Part shown: piece after piece, positions 36,378-45,701 of the stretch | How positions within the stretch are numbered: the first letter of the stretch is position 1 | Layout of the letters: each line of letters begins with the position of its first letter | Assembly (NCBI RefSeq): GCF_005771435.1 | Contig: NZ_VANI01000002.1 | Location: 124,001 to 188,000, forward strand | DNA from: Microbulbifer harenosus | GTDB taxonomy: Bacteria > Pseudomonadota > Gammaproteobacteria > Pseudomonadales > Cellvibrionaceae | Reading direction: 5' to 3' | DNA length: 64,000 bases | Program-made: the position numbers and the translations under genes | The notes under the pieces: generated by a model | What the model saw: the letters and a program-made list of their open reading frames with translations, nothing else | The model's database searches: none | What the model was told of the DNA's origin: nothing

Positions 36378-38078
36378 ATGGATGTACAGAGCCTTACTTT
36401 CCTGATCGTCGGTGCCACCTTTGTACTCTACATTGGTATTGCCCTGTGGGCCCGCGCCGGTTCCACCAATGACTTCTATGTAGCCGGTGGCGGCGTACAC
36501 CCGGTGGCGAACGGCATGGCCACAGCGGCGGACTGGATGTCGGCAGCCTCGTTTATTTCCATGGCCGGCCTGATTTCCTTTATGGGGTACGACGGCGCGG
36601 TGTATCTGCTGGGCTGGACCGGCGGCTACGTGCTGCTGGCGCTGTGCCTCGCGCCCTATCTGCGCAAGTTCGGAAAATTCACCGTTCCGGATTTTATCGG
36701 TGACCGCTACTACTCCCAGGCGGCGCGTACCGTGGCCGTGATCTGTGCCATCTTCGTGTGCTTCACCTATGTGGCCGGACAGATGCGCGGCGTGGGCGTG
36801 GTGTTCTCCCGCTTCCTGGAAGTGGATATCACCACCGGCGTTATCATCGGCATGGGGGTCGTGTTCTTCTATGCGGTACTCGGCGGCATGAAGGGTATTA
36901 CCTACACCCAGGTGGCGCAGTACTGTGTACTGATTTTTGCCTACATGGTGCCGGCGATTTTCATTTCCATCATGATGACCGGCAACGTGCTGCCGCAACT
37001 GGGCTTCGGTTCCACCCTGTCCGATGGCACCTATCTGCTGGATAAGCTCGACGGTCTCTCCACTGAGCTTGGGTTTGCGGAATACACCTCGGGAACAAAA
37101 AGCACCATTGATGTGTTCTTTATCACCGCCGCGCTGATGGTGGGCACCGCCGGTCTGCCGCACGTGATCGTGCGTTTCTTCACCGTGCCGAAAGTGCGCG
37201 ACGCGCGTAAATCCGCCGGCTGGGCGCTGCTGTTTATCGCGCTGCTGTATACCACAGCACCGGCCATTGCCACCTTTGCGCGTGTGAACATGATCGATAC
37301 CATCAACGGCCCCGACGGCCAGGGTACCCCTCACGCAGAAGCGCCCAGCTGGGTGTCCAACTGGGAAGAAACCGGCCTGATTCAGTGGAACGACAAGAAT
37401 GCCGACGGCAACATGTTCTACTCCGGTGACGAGCGCAACGAGATGACCGTCGACCGCGACATCATGGTGCTGGCGAATCCTGAAATCGCCAATCTGCCGG
37501 CCTGGGTGATTGCACTGGTGGCCGCCGGCGGTGTGGCTGCGGCACTGTCTACCTCTGCGGGGCTGCTGCTGGTGATCTCGACGTCGATTTCCCACGATCT
37601 GCTGAAGCGGAACCTGATGCCGAATATCAGTGAGAAAAAGGAATTGCTCTATGCCCGTTCCGCGGCGGCGGTGGCTATCTGTATCGCCGGTTACCTCGGT
37701 ATTAACCCACCGGGCTTTGTGGCGCAGGTGGTGGCGTTTGCCTTCGGGCTCGCGGCCTCGTCCTTCTTCCCGGCGATTATCATGGGGATCTTCTCCAAGC
37801 GTATGAACAAAGAAGGGGCAATCGCCGGTATGCTTTCGGGCATCCTGTTTACGGCGGCCTATATCTGCTACTTCAAGTTCATCAATCCAACGGCCAATAC
37901 TCCGGATAACTGGTGGTTCGGGATTTCCCCGGAAGGCATCGGCACTCTGGGGATGATCATCAACTTCGCTGTTGCCATTGGTGTGGCCAAGGTGACCCGC
38001 GAAGCGCCGGAAGAGGTTCAGGAGATGGTGGAAAGTATCCGCTTCCCACAGGGCGCCGGCCAGGCCAGCGCGCACTGA
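36378..38078 (+). CDS. VC_2705-type sodium/solute symporter (probable acetate/carboxylate uptake)
   Basis: A 566-residue sodium/solute symporter of the ActP-related, VC_2705 (TIGR03648) subfamily, with 13 or so helices. Family segments include [33 protein letters not shown] in parts, [17 protein letters not shown] and the late [10 protein letters not shown]. An insert at about 320-370 is polar and Asp-rich, as usual in this subfamily. With its DUF4212 partner upstream, and with acs, porin, sensor and regulator close by, uptake of acetate or another short carboxylate is the best guess. Two terminator-like hairpins follow the gene. Confidence 0.92.
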   Translation: MDVQSLTFLIVGATFVLYIGIALWARAGSTNDFYVAGGGVHPVANGMATAADWMSAASFISMAGLISFMGYDGAVYLLGWTGGYVLLALCLAPYLRKFGKFTVPDFIGDRYYSQAARTVAVICAIFVCFTYVAGQMRGVGVVFSRFLEVDITTGVIIGMGVVFFYAVLGGMKGITYTQVAQYCVLIFAYMVPAIFISIMMTGNVLPQLGFGSTLSDGTYLLDKLDGLSTELGFAEYTSGTKSTIDVFFITAALMVGTAGLPHVIVRFFTVPKVRDARKSAGWALLFIALLYTTAPAIATFARVNMIDTINGPDGQGTPHAEAPSWVSNWEETGLIQWNDKNADGNMFYSGDERNEMTVDRDIMVLANPEIANLPAWVIALVAAGGVAAALSTSAGLLLVISTSISHDLLKRNLMPNISEKKELLYARSAAAVAICIAGYLGINPPGFVAQVVAFAFGLAASSFFPAIIMGIFSKRMNKEGAIAGMLSGILFTAAYICYFKFINPTANTPDNWWFGISPEGIGTLGMIINFAVAIGVAKVTREAPEEVQEMVESIRFPQGAGQASAH

Positions 38079-38094
38079 CACGACTGGTAAAAAA

Positions 38095-38131
38095 GAGCGA
38101 AGGACTCTGAGTCCTTCGCTCTCCAGTTTTT
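38095..38131 (+). terminator. Rho-independent terminator of the symporter gene
   Basis: GAGCGAAGGACT (38095-38106) pairs perfectly with AGTCCTTCGCTC (38110-38121) over a 3-base loop; a T-run lies at 38127-38131. It starts 16 bases after the stop. Confidence 0.9.
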
Positions 38132-38158
38132 ATCGATGCACCTGCGAGAGCCAATGTA

Positions 38159-38190
38159 CCTGCGAGAAAAATAGTTCTCGCAGGTTTTTT
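38159..38190 (+). terminator. Second terminator after the symporter gene
   Basis: CCTGCGAGAA (38159-38168) pairs with TTCTCGCAGG (38175-38184) and is followed directly by six Ts. It lies in tandem with the previous terminator and before the convergent alkylsulfatase gene. CCTGCGAGA is also repeated directly at about 38141, hinting at local duplication. Confidence 0.88.
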
Positions 38191-38219
38191 CTTTGTCAGG
38201 CGGGTGTAAAAAGCCCTGA

Positions 38220-40202
38220 TCAGGGCGTCACGATGTTGAACCAGAACGGGAAGCTGTCCAGCAACCCGGTGAACAGGGTAAAGCTTTCCGCATTGCCGTC
38301 AATTTTGACTTTCCCTTCGCTGACGGCGGTATCCAGGTCTGATTCCCCCAGCTGAATCGAATCCAGTACGGTTTTCGGAATTGTCACGGTGGCATCCGGT
38401 TTCTCCAGGGGGGTAGTGAAATAATTCAGAACCCCGTTCTCCACTACCAGTGCGTATTTCTTTTTCAAATCCGGAAAATTGATATTGAGGGCAATCTTTT
38501 TACCAGTGGCTTTGGGGCCGTTGAGCCTGACTGCCAGATAGTCGAACAGCATTTCGGGCGACATGGCGCGGATGGTGTCCGGGCTGGCGGAACTGACGCC
38601 GCCGGATGACGGCGTGCCATTGCGCAGTTCGAATGCCGCCTGCAGATATTCCGAGCGCCAGCTGCCAGCCTCGGCTTGGTAACCCAGTTGTTCATAGGTA
38701 TCGGCCAGCAGATTTTTGGCGGCGGTATTGTTGGGCTCGGCAAAAACCAGCTGGTTCAGTGCTTCCGCGACCCAGCGGTAATCGCCTTTGTCGAAGTCCG
38801 CTTTGGCGCGTTTCATGATCGCCGCGGAACCACCCATATACTCCACATATTTTTTCGATGCCTTTTCCGGTGGCAGCCGATTCAGGTGTGCCGGATTGCT
38901 GTCGTACCAGCCCATATAGCGCTGGTATACGGCGCGGGCATTGTGGCGAAGGGTTCCGTAGTAACCGCGGTTCGGCCAGAAATTGTTGAGCTCCGGCGGC
39001 AGTTCGATCATGTCGGCAATTTCAGGCCCGGTGTAGCCTTTGTTCAGCAGGTTTACGGACTGGTCATGGATGTATTTGTACAGGTCCCGTTGCTTCTTCC
39101 AGTAATCCAAAATTTCCTTATTGCCCCACATGGGCCAGTGGTGGCTCTGGAATTTCACCTGGACCTTGTTGCCGTAAAGGGCGATGGTCTCGTTCAGGTA
39201 TTTAGCCCAGATCAGTGGATCCCTTACCTCCGCTCCGCGCAACGTCAGAATATTGTGCATGGTGTTGGTGGTGTTTTCGGCCATCCACATGGCATCCCAT
39301 TGGGGAAACCACGTATTCATTTCCGCTGGCGCCTCGGTACCGGGTGTCATCTGGAACACCATCTTTACGCCGTCTACGGTGATTTCGGTCCCGGTTTTGG
39401 AGACGATTTCCGTCGGCGGAATAAGCGTGACGGTGCCGGTGGAGTTGGACTGGCCGAGGCCTGCATTCACGCTGCCCTGGGCATTGCGGGGCAGCACAGC
39501 GCCGTACATGAGTACCGCGCGCCGCGACATGGCATTGCCAGCGAGGATCATTTCGCTGACGGCATGTTCCATAAAGCCTTCCGGGGCAATGATTTTCACC
39601 TTGCCGGAATCGACGTCCGCCTGCTTCACGATGCCTTTGATCCCGGCGTAGTGGTCAACGTGGGAGTGGCTGTATACCACGGCCTTGATGGGCCGTTCTC
39701 CCAGCTCCTTGGTCACCAGCTCGTGGGCGGCTTTGGCGGTTTCTGTGGAAATCAACGGGTCGAAGACAATCCAGCCGCTGTCGGTTTTCACATAAGTGAT
39801 ATTGGTGATGTCGTAGCCGCGCACCTGGAAAATGTTGTCGGTGACCTTGAACAGACCGTACAGCATGTTCAGTTGCGCATTGCGCCACAGGCTCGGGTTT
39901 ACCGTGTCCGGGGCCGGCTTGTCGAGGTCGATAAATTTTTTGTAGGCCTCCATATCCCACACCACATTGCCCTTGGCATCTTTTACCGTCAGGGTTTCCG
40001 GGCGTGCGATGAATCCTCGCTGGGCATTTTCAAAGTCGGCCTTGTCATTGAAAGGCAGAGTTTTCTGCACCTCGGCATTGGCTGCCTTGGTGGCAGCCGA
40101 CGCCGGTTTGGGTTCTTGCGCGAAGGTCGTAGCGGACTGAGAAAGAAGAACGGCACCGAAGAAGGTGCACATTGCAGTTTTGATCAGGCGGAATTTTTCC
40201 AT
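38220..40202 (-). CDS. Exported alkylsulfatase (SdsA1-like metallo-beta-lactamase fold)
   Basis: A 660-residue enzyme of the SdsA1/BDS1 alkylsulfatase type, which removes sulfate from alkyl sulfates. A signal peptide (residues 1-29, TTFA) precedes an N-terminal metallo-beta-lactamase domain whose zinc motif HSHVDH is at residues 179-184. A helical dimerisation domain follows (about 380-520, with the YHGTLRHN-like YYGTLRHNARAVYQRYMGWYD segment in parts), then a C-terminal SCP2-like domain (about 535-660). The length is normal. It is convergent with the symporter gene and has no obvious partner. Marine bacteria may use it on natural alkyl sulfates; substrate is not known. Confidence 0.93.
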   Translation of the reverse strand: MEKFRLIKTAMCTFFGAVLLSQSATTFAQEPKPASAATKAANAEVQKTLPFNDKADFENAQRGFIARPETLTVKDAKGNVVWDMEAYKKFIDLDKPAPDTVNPSLWRNAQLNMLYGLFKVTDNIFQVRGYDITNITYVKTDSGWIVFDPLISTETAKAAHELVTKELGERPIKAVVYSHSHVDHYAGIKGIVKQADVDSGKVKIIAPEGFMEHAVSEMILAGNAMSRRAVLMYGAVLPRNAQGSVNAGLGQSNSTGTVTLIPPTEIVSKTGTEITVDGVKMVFQMTPGTEAPAEMNTWFPQWDAMWMAENTTNTMHNILTLRGAEVRDPLIWAKYLNETIALYGNKVQVKFQSHHWPMWGNKEILDYWKKQRDLYKYIHDQSVNLLNKGYTGPEIADMIELPPELNNFWPNRGYYGTLRHNARAVYQRYMGWYDSNPAHLNRLPPEKASKKYVEYMGGSAAIMKRAKADFDKGDYRWVAEALNQLVFAEPNNTAAKNLLADTYEQLGYQAEAGSWRSEYLQAAFELRNGTPSSGGVSSASPDTIRAMSPEMLFDYLAVRLNGPKATGKKIALNINFPDLKKKYALVVENGVLNYFTTPLEKPDATVTIPKTVLDSIQLGESDLDTAVSEGKVKIDGNAESFTLFTGLLDSFPFWFNIVTP

Positions 40203-40389
40203 AAGGCGTCAGCCATCCCATTGACCATTTCGTGGATATGCAAAAAGCCTAGATCAAATTTTTTTACCCCGGCACAGATGGAAGCGCACGCGACGTTTTA
40301 TGCAGCGGCAGTGAGGTGAGTGACGACGCATTTCTGAGGCAAAAATGTCGGAAAAATTATCGAAGGAAATGTTGGTTTAGATGAAAACA

Positions 40390-40932
40390 CTATCGGCAGC
40401 AGGAGAGTGCTTTTGAGCGCCCGGAATGCCAACCTAGCAGAACAAGGTTCTCGTTACTGCCGGGAAGCCGGATCATTCTTTCCCTTTTCATGCCAAGCGT
40501 CTCCAGCAGGTGGAGGGAAGCCCTGTTTTCCGGCGTGGCGATGGCGACGATTCGGCGGAAGCCGAGGCATGTTTCGCCCCACTTTAACATCGCCTGCGCC
40601 GCTTCCAGCGCATAACCCCGGCCGCGGTACTCCGGCAGGAACGCGAAGCCGATGTCCACATCGTCGAGCCCATCCCGTTTCAACAGTCCGCACTGACCGA
40701 TGGCGGTGCCGTCTTTTAATTCCACCCGCAACATACCAAAGCCGTGGTCGCGGTACATGGCGATGGGCCCTCGCAGATTATAGTTGCGCGCATCTTCCAC
40801 AGTGCGTACACCGCGGTCACCGATGTAGCGATGGAAGTCCGGGTCGCTCATCAATGCCAGGGTGAAACGTGCATCTTCGTCACTTTCCGTGAGTTCGCGC
40901 AGTTGCAGGCGTTCGGTGCTCAACAGGTACAT
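40390..40932 (-). CDS. GNAT-family N-acetyltransferase (RimJ/RimL type)
   Basis: A 180-residue GNAT acetyltransferase. It begins MYLLSTERLQLRELTESDEDARF, the usual opening for the RimJ/RimL group, and has the acetyl-CoA loop in PEYRGRGYALEAAQAMLKWG and the closing VAIATPENRASLHLLETLGM. The likely substrate is an N-terminal or small-molecule amine; it cannot be told from sequence. The ATG at 40932 is chosen because the frame further upstream runs through the terminator of the autotransporter gene. It is on the same strand as that gene but separated from it by the terminator. Confidence 0.92.
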   Translation of the reverse strand: MYLLSTERLQLRELTESDEDARFTLALMSDPDFHRYIGDRGVRTVEDARNYNLRGPIAMYRDHGFGMLRVELKDGTAIGQCGLLKRDGLDDVDIGFAFLPEYRGRGYALEAAQAMLKWGETCLGFRRIVAIATPENRASLHLLETLGMKRERMIRLPGSNENLVLLGWHSGRSKALSCCR

Positions 40933-40984
40933 GGGGATATCCAGAAAATCAGTCGGCGTGAGAATGACAGAATTTTGCCAGCTA

Positions 40985-41017
40985 CAAAAGAAAACGCCCT
41001 CGGAAGAGGGCGTTTTC
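40985..41017 (-). terminator. Rho-independent terminator of the autotransporter gene
   Basis: On the minus strand GAAAACGCCCTC (41017-41006) pairs with GAGGGCGTTTTC (41001-40990) over a 4-base loop and runs into TTTT. It lies 20 bases after the autotransporter stop. Confidence 0.92.
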
Positions 41018-41037
41018 ACCGGGCGCGACGGAAAAAA

Positions 41038-43431
41038 TCAGAAGCGGTAACGCACACTGATCGAGCCGTGCTCCGAGGTCGGGCGGGCGGTGAGGTTGGT
41101 GCTGATGGCAATGGCTTCCGCCGCCTGCCAGCGTAGGCCGAGGAGGGCGCCGGCACCGCTTTCGAACAGACCGGTATCCGCACTGGCATAGCTGGGCATG
41201 GCATTCATATTGCCCCCCATGGATTTGATACCCACTTCCAACGCGTCGTTTTCAGTACCTGTCGTGTCCTCATACCACAGTTGGCCATAGGCGCTGATGT
41301 TGTCCCAGGTTTTGTCCACAAATGCGCCCACCCGCAGGGTGGTATAGCGCCGCTGTTGTTCGCCAAACTGCATGCCCAGCGGGTCCTGTTCGGCTCCGTT
41401 GGCGTCGGTGTAGGTAAAACCCGCGAGGGCATTTTCGGTGTAGCCATCCACGTCCGCGGTGACCTTGGTGACACCGGCAAACGGGCCGTAATGGGCAACG
41501 CCGCCGGACATGTTGATACCGCCCATCAGGTCGAGTGTCAGGTTTTCGCCGCTGGTGCTCGCTTCCAGGGTGCCGTCAAATTGGCTGCCGAGGGCAATAT
41601 GACGGCCGACGCGATCGTAATCCACGTCGGTTGTGGTCGCGCTCGCGTCCACGAAAAACTCGTTGTAGTGGAAGCGAGCGAACAGACTGTAATTGGTGGA
41701 AGTGGAATCCACGGTAGACAGCGCACTGTCCAGCTCCGCTTCAGAGCGGCTGACGGCGAATCCGAGCTCGGTGTTGTCGCGCAGTGCATAGCTGGCGCCG
41801 ATCACGCTGGCATTGCGGTCGCCACTGGCGGAGGGAGCGCCGCTAGCGGAAGGCGCGAAGTTACTGTCATAGTCACTGCTGCCAAATACGCCGCTGACAA
41901 ACACGCCGGTTTGCGCGGGGTGGTAGCGGGCGCTAACCAGGTTTTCCTCCAGGGCGTAGACGTGGCTGCGCGCCGCCTGCACACCGATGTCTGGCAGTTG
42001 CCCCGCAGCCTGCGCGGCATTCACCACGCCGGTGTAGTAGTCGGCCAGCACCTGTTGTGCGGCCTGGGTCGGGTGTACCGCATCATTGAAAATCAGCCGG
42101 TCCGCATCCGGGGCCGTGCCATTTTTGCCATACACCGGGTGCTCGATGCAGCTGCCGCTGCCGTCGTAGCAGAACCGGGTGTGATCGGTCTCGGCATCAA
42201 AGCCCAATGCCGCGGCGTTGGCGATCGACACCTGCAGCACGCCGTTCTGATCCACCAGCAGCACGCCATCGATATTTCCGGCGTCGGCAATCAGTGTGCT
42301 GTTGAAAATATTCACCCCTGCGCTCGCCTGTGCCAGGGTGGTGTCGATGGCGGCATTCAGCTGGGCATCGGCCTCGTCCTGGGTTATCAGGCCGGCGTTC
42401 ACTGCATCCGCCAGTTGTGCCGCTTGCGAACTCCCGGCAACGGCCTGGCTGACGGCGGCATACATGCCCGGGGTCTTGCCGATGTCCGGCGCGTTGGACA
42501 GCAGGATGTAATTGGCTCCGGCATCGGCCAGCGCCTGGGCGCCGTCGGCCAGCATCGTCGCGGCGACGCCGACACGGTCGCCGAACTGCTCGGCGCTCAT
42601 CACGCCAGTGAGCGAAGCGCTGAAACCGCTCAACAGATCGTTGCCACCACCGTTGATCCAGTACAGTGCCTTGCCGTCGGCGCGGCCATTGCTGGCTTCC
42701 AGGTAGCCGAGGCCGAGCGGGTGCGGATTACCGGTAATACCGGAATTGGCAACGGTGGCTGCGGGCGCGGCGTCGATTTGCGCCTGTAACGCATCCGCCT
42801 GGGCGGTGAGTGCGGCAGCGGTATCGCTGTCTCCGGCCGCTTCCGCCTGCGCGGCACCGGCGCGCAGCTGGGCGACGGCATCGGGGCCCTGCAACAACAG
42901 GCCGAGCAGATTCAGGTCTGCGTAGAGACCGGTGCTGGTGTCGCGGGTGGGGTCGGGAAGCAGTGCGCTGGCAAAATTGTGGGCGACCCCATTCAGAGTG
43001 AGGCCCTGCGCGCTCAGGTACTCCATATAACCTTCGGTGCCAAGGATATTCAGCAGCACGTCGGCGGCGCGGTGACCGCCCACGGCCCAGCCTCCGCCCA
43101 CACTCGACAGGGAGCCGCGCACCTGGGCCTGGGCCGCAGCCAGCATTTCATCCTCGGGCAGGCTCGTGTCCACATCCGGCAGGCACAAGTACATGCCGGC
43201 GCAGGATGGCGTCACCGGCCCCAGCCCCAGTTGTTGCGACAGCAGGCTGATCGCCGCCTGTTTGTTATCGCCGCTGGTGAAGACACCGGCGTTGCCCACA
43301 TCGCTGAGACTGTCGCCGAAGGCAATGACTTGTGAAAAGGGCGACTCGCCGGCGGAAGCGCTGGTGGCAAAGGCAGGTGCAAGGGTGAGACAGGCGATGG
43401 CCGCCGCAAGGCGGTGTTGCGCGATAGGCAT
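41038..43431 (-). CDS. GDSL/SGNH esterase autotransporter
   Basis: A 797-residue type V secreted esterase. A signal peptide (1-27, TSASA) is followed by an SGNH hydrolase passenger with block I nucleophile S41 in FGDSLSDVGN, block III GGGNDLLSG and block V Asp/His in NDAVHPT. A translocating linker and a C-terminal beta-barrel (about the last 270 residues) end in the aromatic strand VRYRF. It resembles EstA/EstP of Pseudomonas but is larger: the passenger has Ala/Gln/Asp-rich helical insertions at about 190-240 and 340-400. The enzyme should be displayed on the outer membrane and hydrolyse short-chain esters or lipids. It has its own terminator. Confidence 0.93.
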   Translation of the reverse strand: MPIAQHRLAAAIACLTLAPAFATSASAGESPFSQVIAFGDSLSDVGNAGVFTSGDNKQAAISLLSQQLGLGPVTPSCAGMYLCLPDVDTSLPEDEMLAAAQAQVRGSLSSVGGGWAVGGHRAADVLLNILGTEGYMEYLSAQGLTLNGVAHNFASALLPDPTRDTSTGLYADLNLLGLLLQGPDAVAQLRAGAAQAEAAGDSDTAAALTAQADALQAQIDAAPAATVANSGITGNPHPLGLGYLEASNGRADGKALYWINGGGNDLLSGFSASLTGVMSAEQFGDRVGVAATMLADGAQALADAGANYILLSNAPDIGKTPGMYAAVSQAVAGSSQAAQLADAVNAGLITQDEADAQLNAAIDTTLAQASAGVNIFNSTLIADAGNIDGVLLVDQNGVLQVSIANAAALGFDAETDHTRFCYDGSGSCIEHPVYGKNGTAPDADRLIFNDAVHPTQAAQQVLADYYTGVVNAAQAAGQLPDIGVQAARSHVYALEENLVSARYHPAQTGVFVSGVFGSSDYDSNFAPSASGAPSASGDRNASVIGASYALRDNTELGFAVSRSEAELDSALSTVDSTSTNYSLFARFHYNEFFVDASATTTDVDYDRVGRHIALGSQFDGTLEASTSGENLTLDLMGGINMSGGVAHYGPFAGVTKVTADVDGYTENALAGFTYTDANGAEQDPLGMQFGEQQRRYTTLRVGAFVDKTWDNISAYGQLWYEDTTGTENDALEVGIKSMGGNMNAMPSYASADTGLFESGAGALLGLRWQAAEAIAISTNLTARPTSEHGSISVRYRF

Positions 43432-43532
43432 GACGTATTCCTTTCAACAGCACACTGATCGGAAGTTCCAGCAGACGGAATGCGGTGATCAGGCGCTCAT
43501 CATTATTGTTTTTTGATATTTTTTTGTTGGAT

Positions 43533-43551
43533 GTTTCCGGTGGCCGGAAAC
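43533..43551. other. Hairpin in the autotransporter leader region
   Basis: GTTTCCGG pairs with CCGGAAAC around a 3-base loop, about 100 bases upstream of the autotransporter start and 130 bases beyond the end of the BCCT gene. It has no T-run on the strand of either gene. The 250-base gap around it is otherwise A/T-rich and without a gene. Confidence 0.4.
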
Positions 43552-43681
43552 GCTTTGATAGTAACCAAGCCGAATGGGTATGACCAGTGGTTCACCTGCA
43601 GTCACCGGAAGTTTGTGTGACCGGGCAGTTTTTCGGTTTATGGGAGGCATCTGGCACCGTCAGCCCGACGTTACGCCAGTA

Positions 43682-45658
43682 TCAGCGCAGTGAATGCAGA
43701 AACTGCAGGTGTCGCTCGTACTGGGAGAGGATGTCGGTAAGCAACTGGTCGCTGGTCCAACCCATCACATCGTAGTCCTGTCCCCCCTCTGCAAGATGGA
43801 CCTCCGCGCGGAAATATTTATCGGGGGAGCCGTCGTCGAAGGTGTCGTCGAGCACCGTGTCGGCGTTACTGGCATTGGGTTTCAAGTGTGCTCTGGGGTG
43901 GATGCTGTAGACGAAGTCCACTTCCTCTCCTTGATACACCGTCAGGTAGATCCGGGCATTTTGTTCCCGCCGGACTTCAGCCACAAAACCATTTTTTTGC
44001 ATTTGCGCGGCGAAATTCGTCATCGCCGGCTCCGCAATCTCGTCGATGTATTCGTGCACTTCCGTGAGCGACGGGAGTTGCACCAGATTGCGCAGACGGC
44101 GCTCCCAGGAAACGGGGTTGCGGGCGCTGATCGGCGCAACTGGCGCGGACTGTGCGTCCCGTTTGGCCGAGTCCATACGCAGTGCTTTTACCAGGCCGTA
44201 GATCGCCACCAGCAGGATGACAGAAAACGGCAGCGCGCTGGCAATGGCGGCGGTCTGCAGCGAGGCGAGACCGCCCGCGAGCAGCAGCGCTATGGCAACC
44301 ACGCCGATAATGGCCGACCAGAATATCCGTTGCCACACCGGTGTGTCGTCGCGACCGTGGGACGACAGCATGTTCATGACCATGGCTCCGGAATCCGCCG
44401 AAGTAATGAAAAATATCACCACCAGAACGATGGCAAGCCCGGATAAAACCTGTGAAAACGGAAACTGCTCAAGAAACTGGAACAGGGCGAGGGACTGATC
44501 CTTTTCGATGATGTCCGCGAGCGATTGCAGACCCTCCTCGCGAATCATGCGGATGGCGGAATTGCCGAATACCGTCAGCCAGAGAATGGTGATGAGCGTC
44601 GGCATCAACAGTGTGCCCACGGCAAATTCGCGAATGGTGCGCCCGCGCGAGATGCGCGCAATAAACAGGCCCACAAACGGTGACCAGCTGAGGCACCAGC
44701 CCCAGTAAAAAATGGTCCAGCCGCCGATCCAGTCGGTGGGCGCATAGGCGTAAAGGTTGAAGGTGCGGTTGACCAGTACGGAAAGATAACTCCCCAGATT
44801 CTGGACAAACGCCTGAAACAGAAACACGGTGCTGCCGAGAATCAACACGGTGAAGCAAAGCAGCGCCGCGAGCCCCATGTTCAATTGCGACAGGCGTTTG
44901 ATGCCCGCATCCAGCCCGGCCACCACCGAGACGGTAGCGAGTGCGGTGGTGACGACAATGAGAACGACCTGGGTGGTCTCACCCACCGGAATGCCGAACA
45001 GGTGATTCAACCCGGAATTCATCTGCAACACACCGAAGCCGAGCGTAGTGGCGACACCGCACACGGTACTGACGATGGCGAATACGTCGATAGCGTGGCC
45101 GATAGGCCCGTGAATACGCTCGCCGATCAGCGGGTAGAGGGCGGAGCGCAGGGTCAGCGGCAGATTGTGGCGATAACTGAAATAACCGAGGATCAGCGCC
45201 ACCCCGGCGAATATTGCCCAGACGTGGAACCCCCAGTGGAAAATACTCAGAACCATCGCATCCCGCGCGGCCTGCACGCTGCCCGCGCTGGCGTCCGGAG
45301 GGTTCAGGTAGTGCATCACCGGCTCCGCCACCCCGAAAAACAGCAGGCCAATGCCAATGCCCGCGGAAAACAGCATGGCGAGCCAGGACCAGAATCCGTA
45401 TTCGGGCTTTTCATGCTCCGGGCCCAGTTTTATGTCGCCGAGCCTCGACATACTGATGATAACGACGGTAACCAGCAGGATGGCGACAATCAGAACGTAG
45501 TACCAGCCCATGTAGGTGACGATGGTTTCCTGCATGCTCTGGAAACGCGCGGTGGCATCTTTCGGGAACAGCACCGCGTAGACAACCAGTATCAATAGAA
45601 TACCGGTGGCGGTATAAAACACCGGTGGATCGAATCGGGCTTTACCTTCTTTCGTCAT
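43682..45658 (-). CDS. betT: BCCT-family transporter, copy 1 (altered aromatic box)
   Basis: A 658-residue betaine/choline/carnitine transporter with 12 helices, and a long C-terminal cytoplasmic domain (about 510-658) as in BetT. Signatures are GIGIGLLFFGVAEPVMHYLNPP and GWTIFYWGWCLSWSPFVG. In the latter the second residue of the usual Trp-Trp pair is Cys322, whereas copy 2 has Trp; in BetP the equivalent tryptophan lines the substrate site. Substrate may therefore differ from betaine or choline. It lies 43 bases after copy 2 and was probably produced by tandem duplication; the two are alike over their whole length. The bet choline-oxidation genes are not in the window. Confidence 0.93.
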   Translation of the reverse strand: MTKEGKARFDPPVFYTATGILLILVVYAVLFPKDATARFQSMQETIVTYMGWYYVLIVAILLVTVVIISMSRLGDIKLGPEHEKPEYGFWSWLAMLFSAGIGIGLLFFGVAEPVMHYLNPPDASAGSVQAARDAMVLSIFHWGFHVWAIFAGVALILGYFSYRHNLPLTLRSALYPLIGERIHGPIGHAIDVFAIVSTVCGVATTLGFGVLQMNSGLNHLFGIPVGETTQVVLIVVTTALATVSVVAGLDAGIKRLSQLNMGLAALLCFTVLILGSTVFLFQAFVQNLGSYLSVLVNRTFNLYAYAPTDWIGGWTIFYWGWCLSWSPFVGLFIARISRGRTIREFAVGTLLMPTLITILWLTVFGNSAIRMIREEGLQSLADIIEKDQSLALFQFLEQFPFSQVLSGLAIVLVVIFFITSADSGAMVMNMLSSHGRDDTPVWQRIFWSAIIGVVAIALLLAGGLASLQTAAIASALPFSVILLVAIYGLVKALRMDSAKRDAQSAPVAPISARNPVSWERRLRNLVQLPSLTEVHEYIDEIAEPAMTNFAAQMQKNGFVAEVRREQNARIYLTVYQGEEVDFVYSIHPRAHLKPNASNADTVLDDTFDDGSPDKYFRAEVHLAEGGQDYDVMGWTSDQLLTDILSQYERHLQFLHSLR

Positions 45659-45701
45659 GCGCAGTTACATTGGTTCATTCATCTTCTCTGCCGGTGGAGG
45701 G

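Noticed and set aside
36153-38081. 642-codon open frame on the minus strand, opposite the DUF4212 and symporter genes
   Set aside because: It spans two real genes in antisense and has a His/Gly/Arg-rich composition typical of shadows.
38676-40319. 547-codon open frame opposite the alkylsulfatase gene
   Set aside because: Antisense to a gene with an intact signal peptide and zinc motif; no support for its own expression.
41281-42789. 502-codon open frame opposite the autotransporter gene
   Set aside because: Antisense to a protein with clear GDSL blocks and beta-barrel end; no domain of its own.
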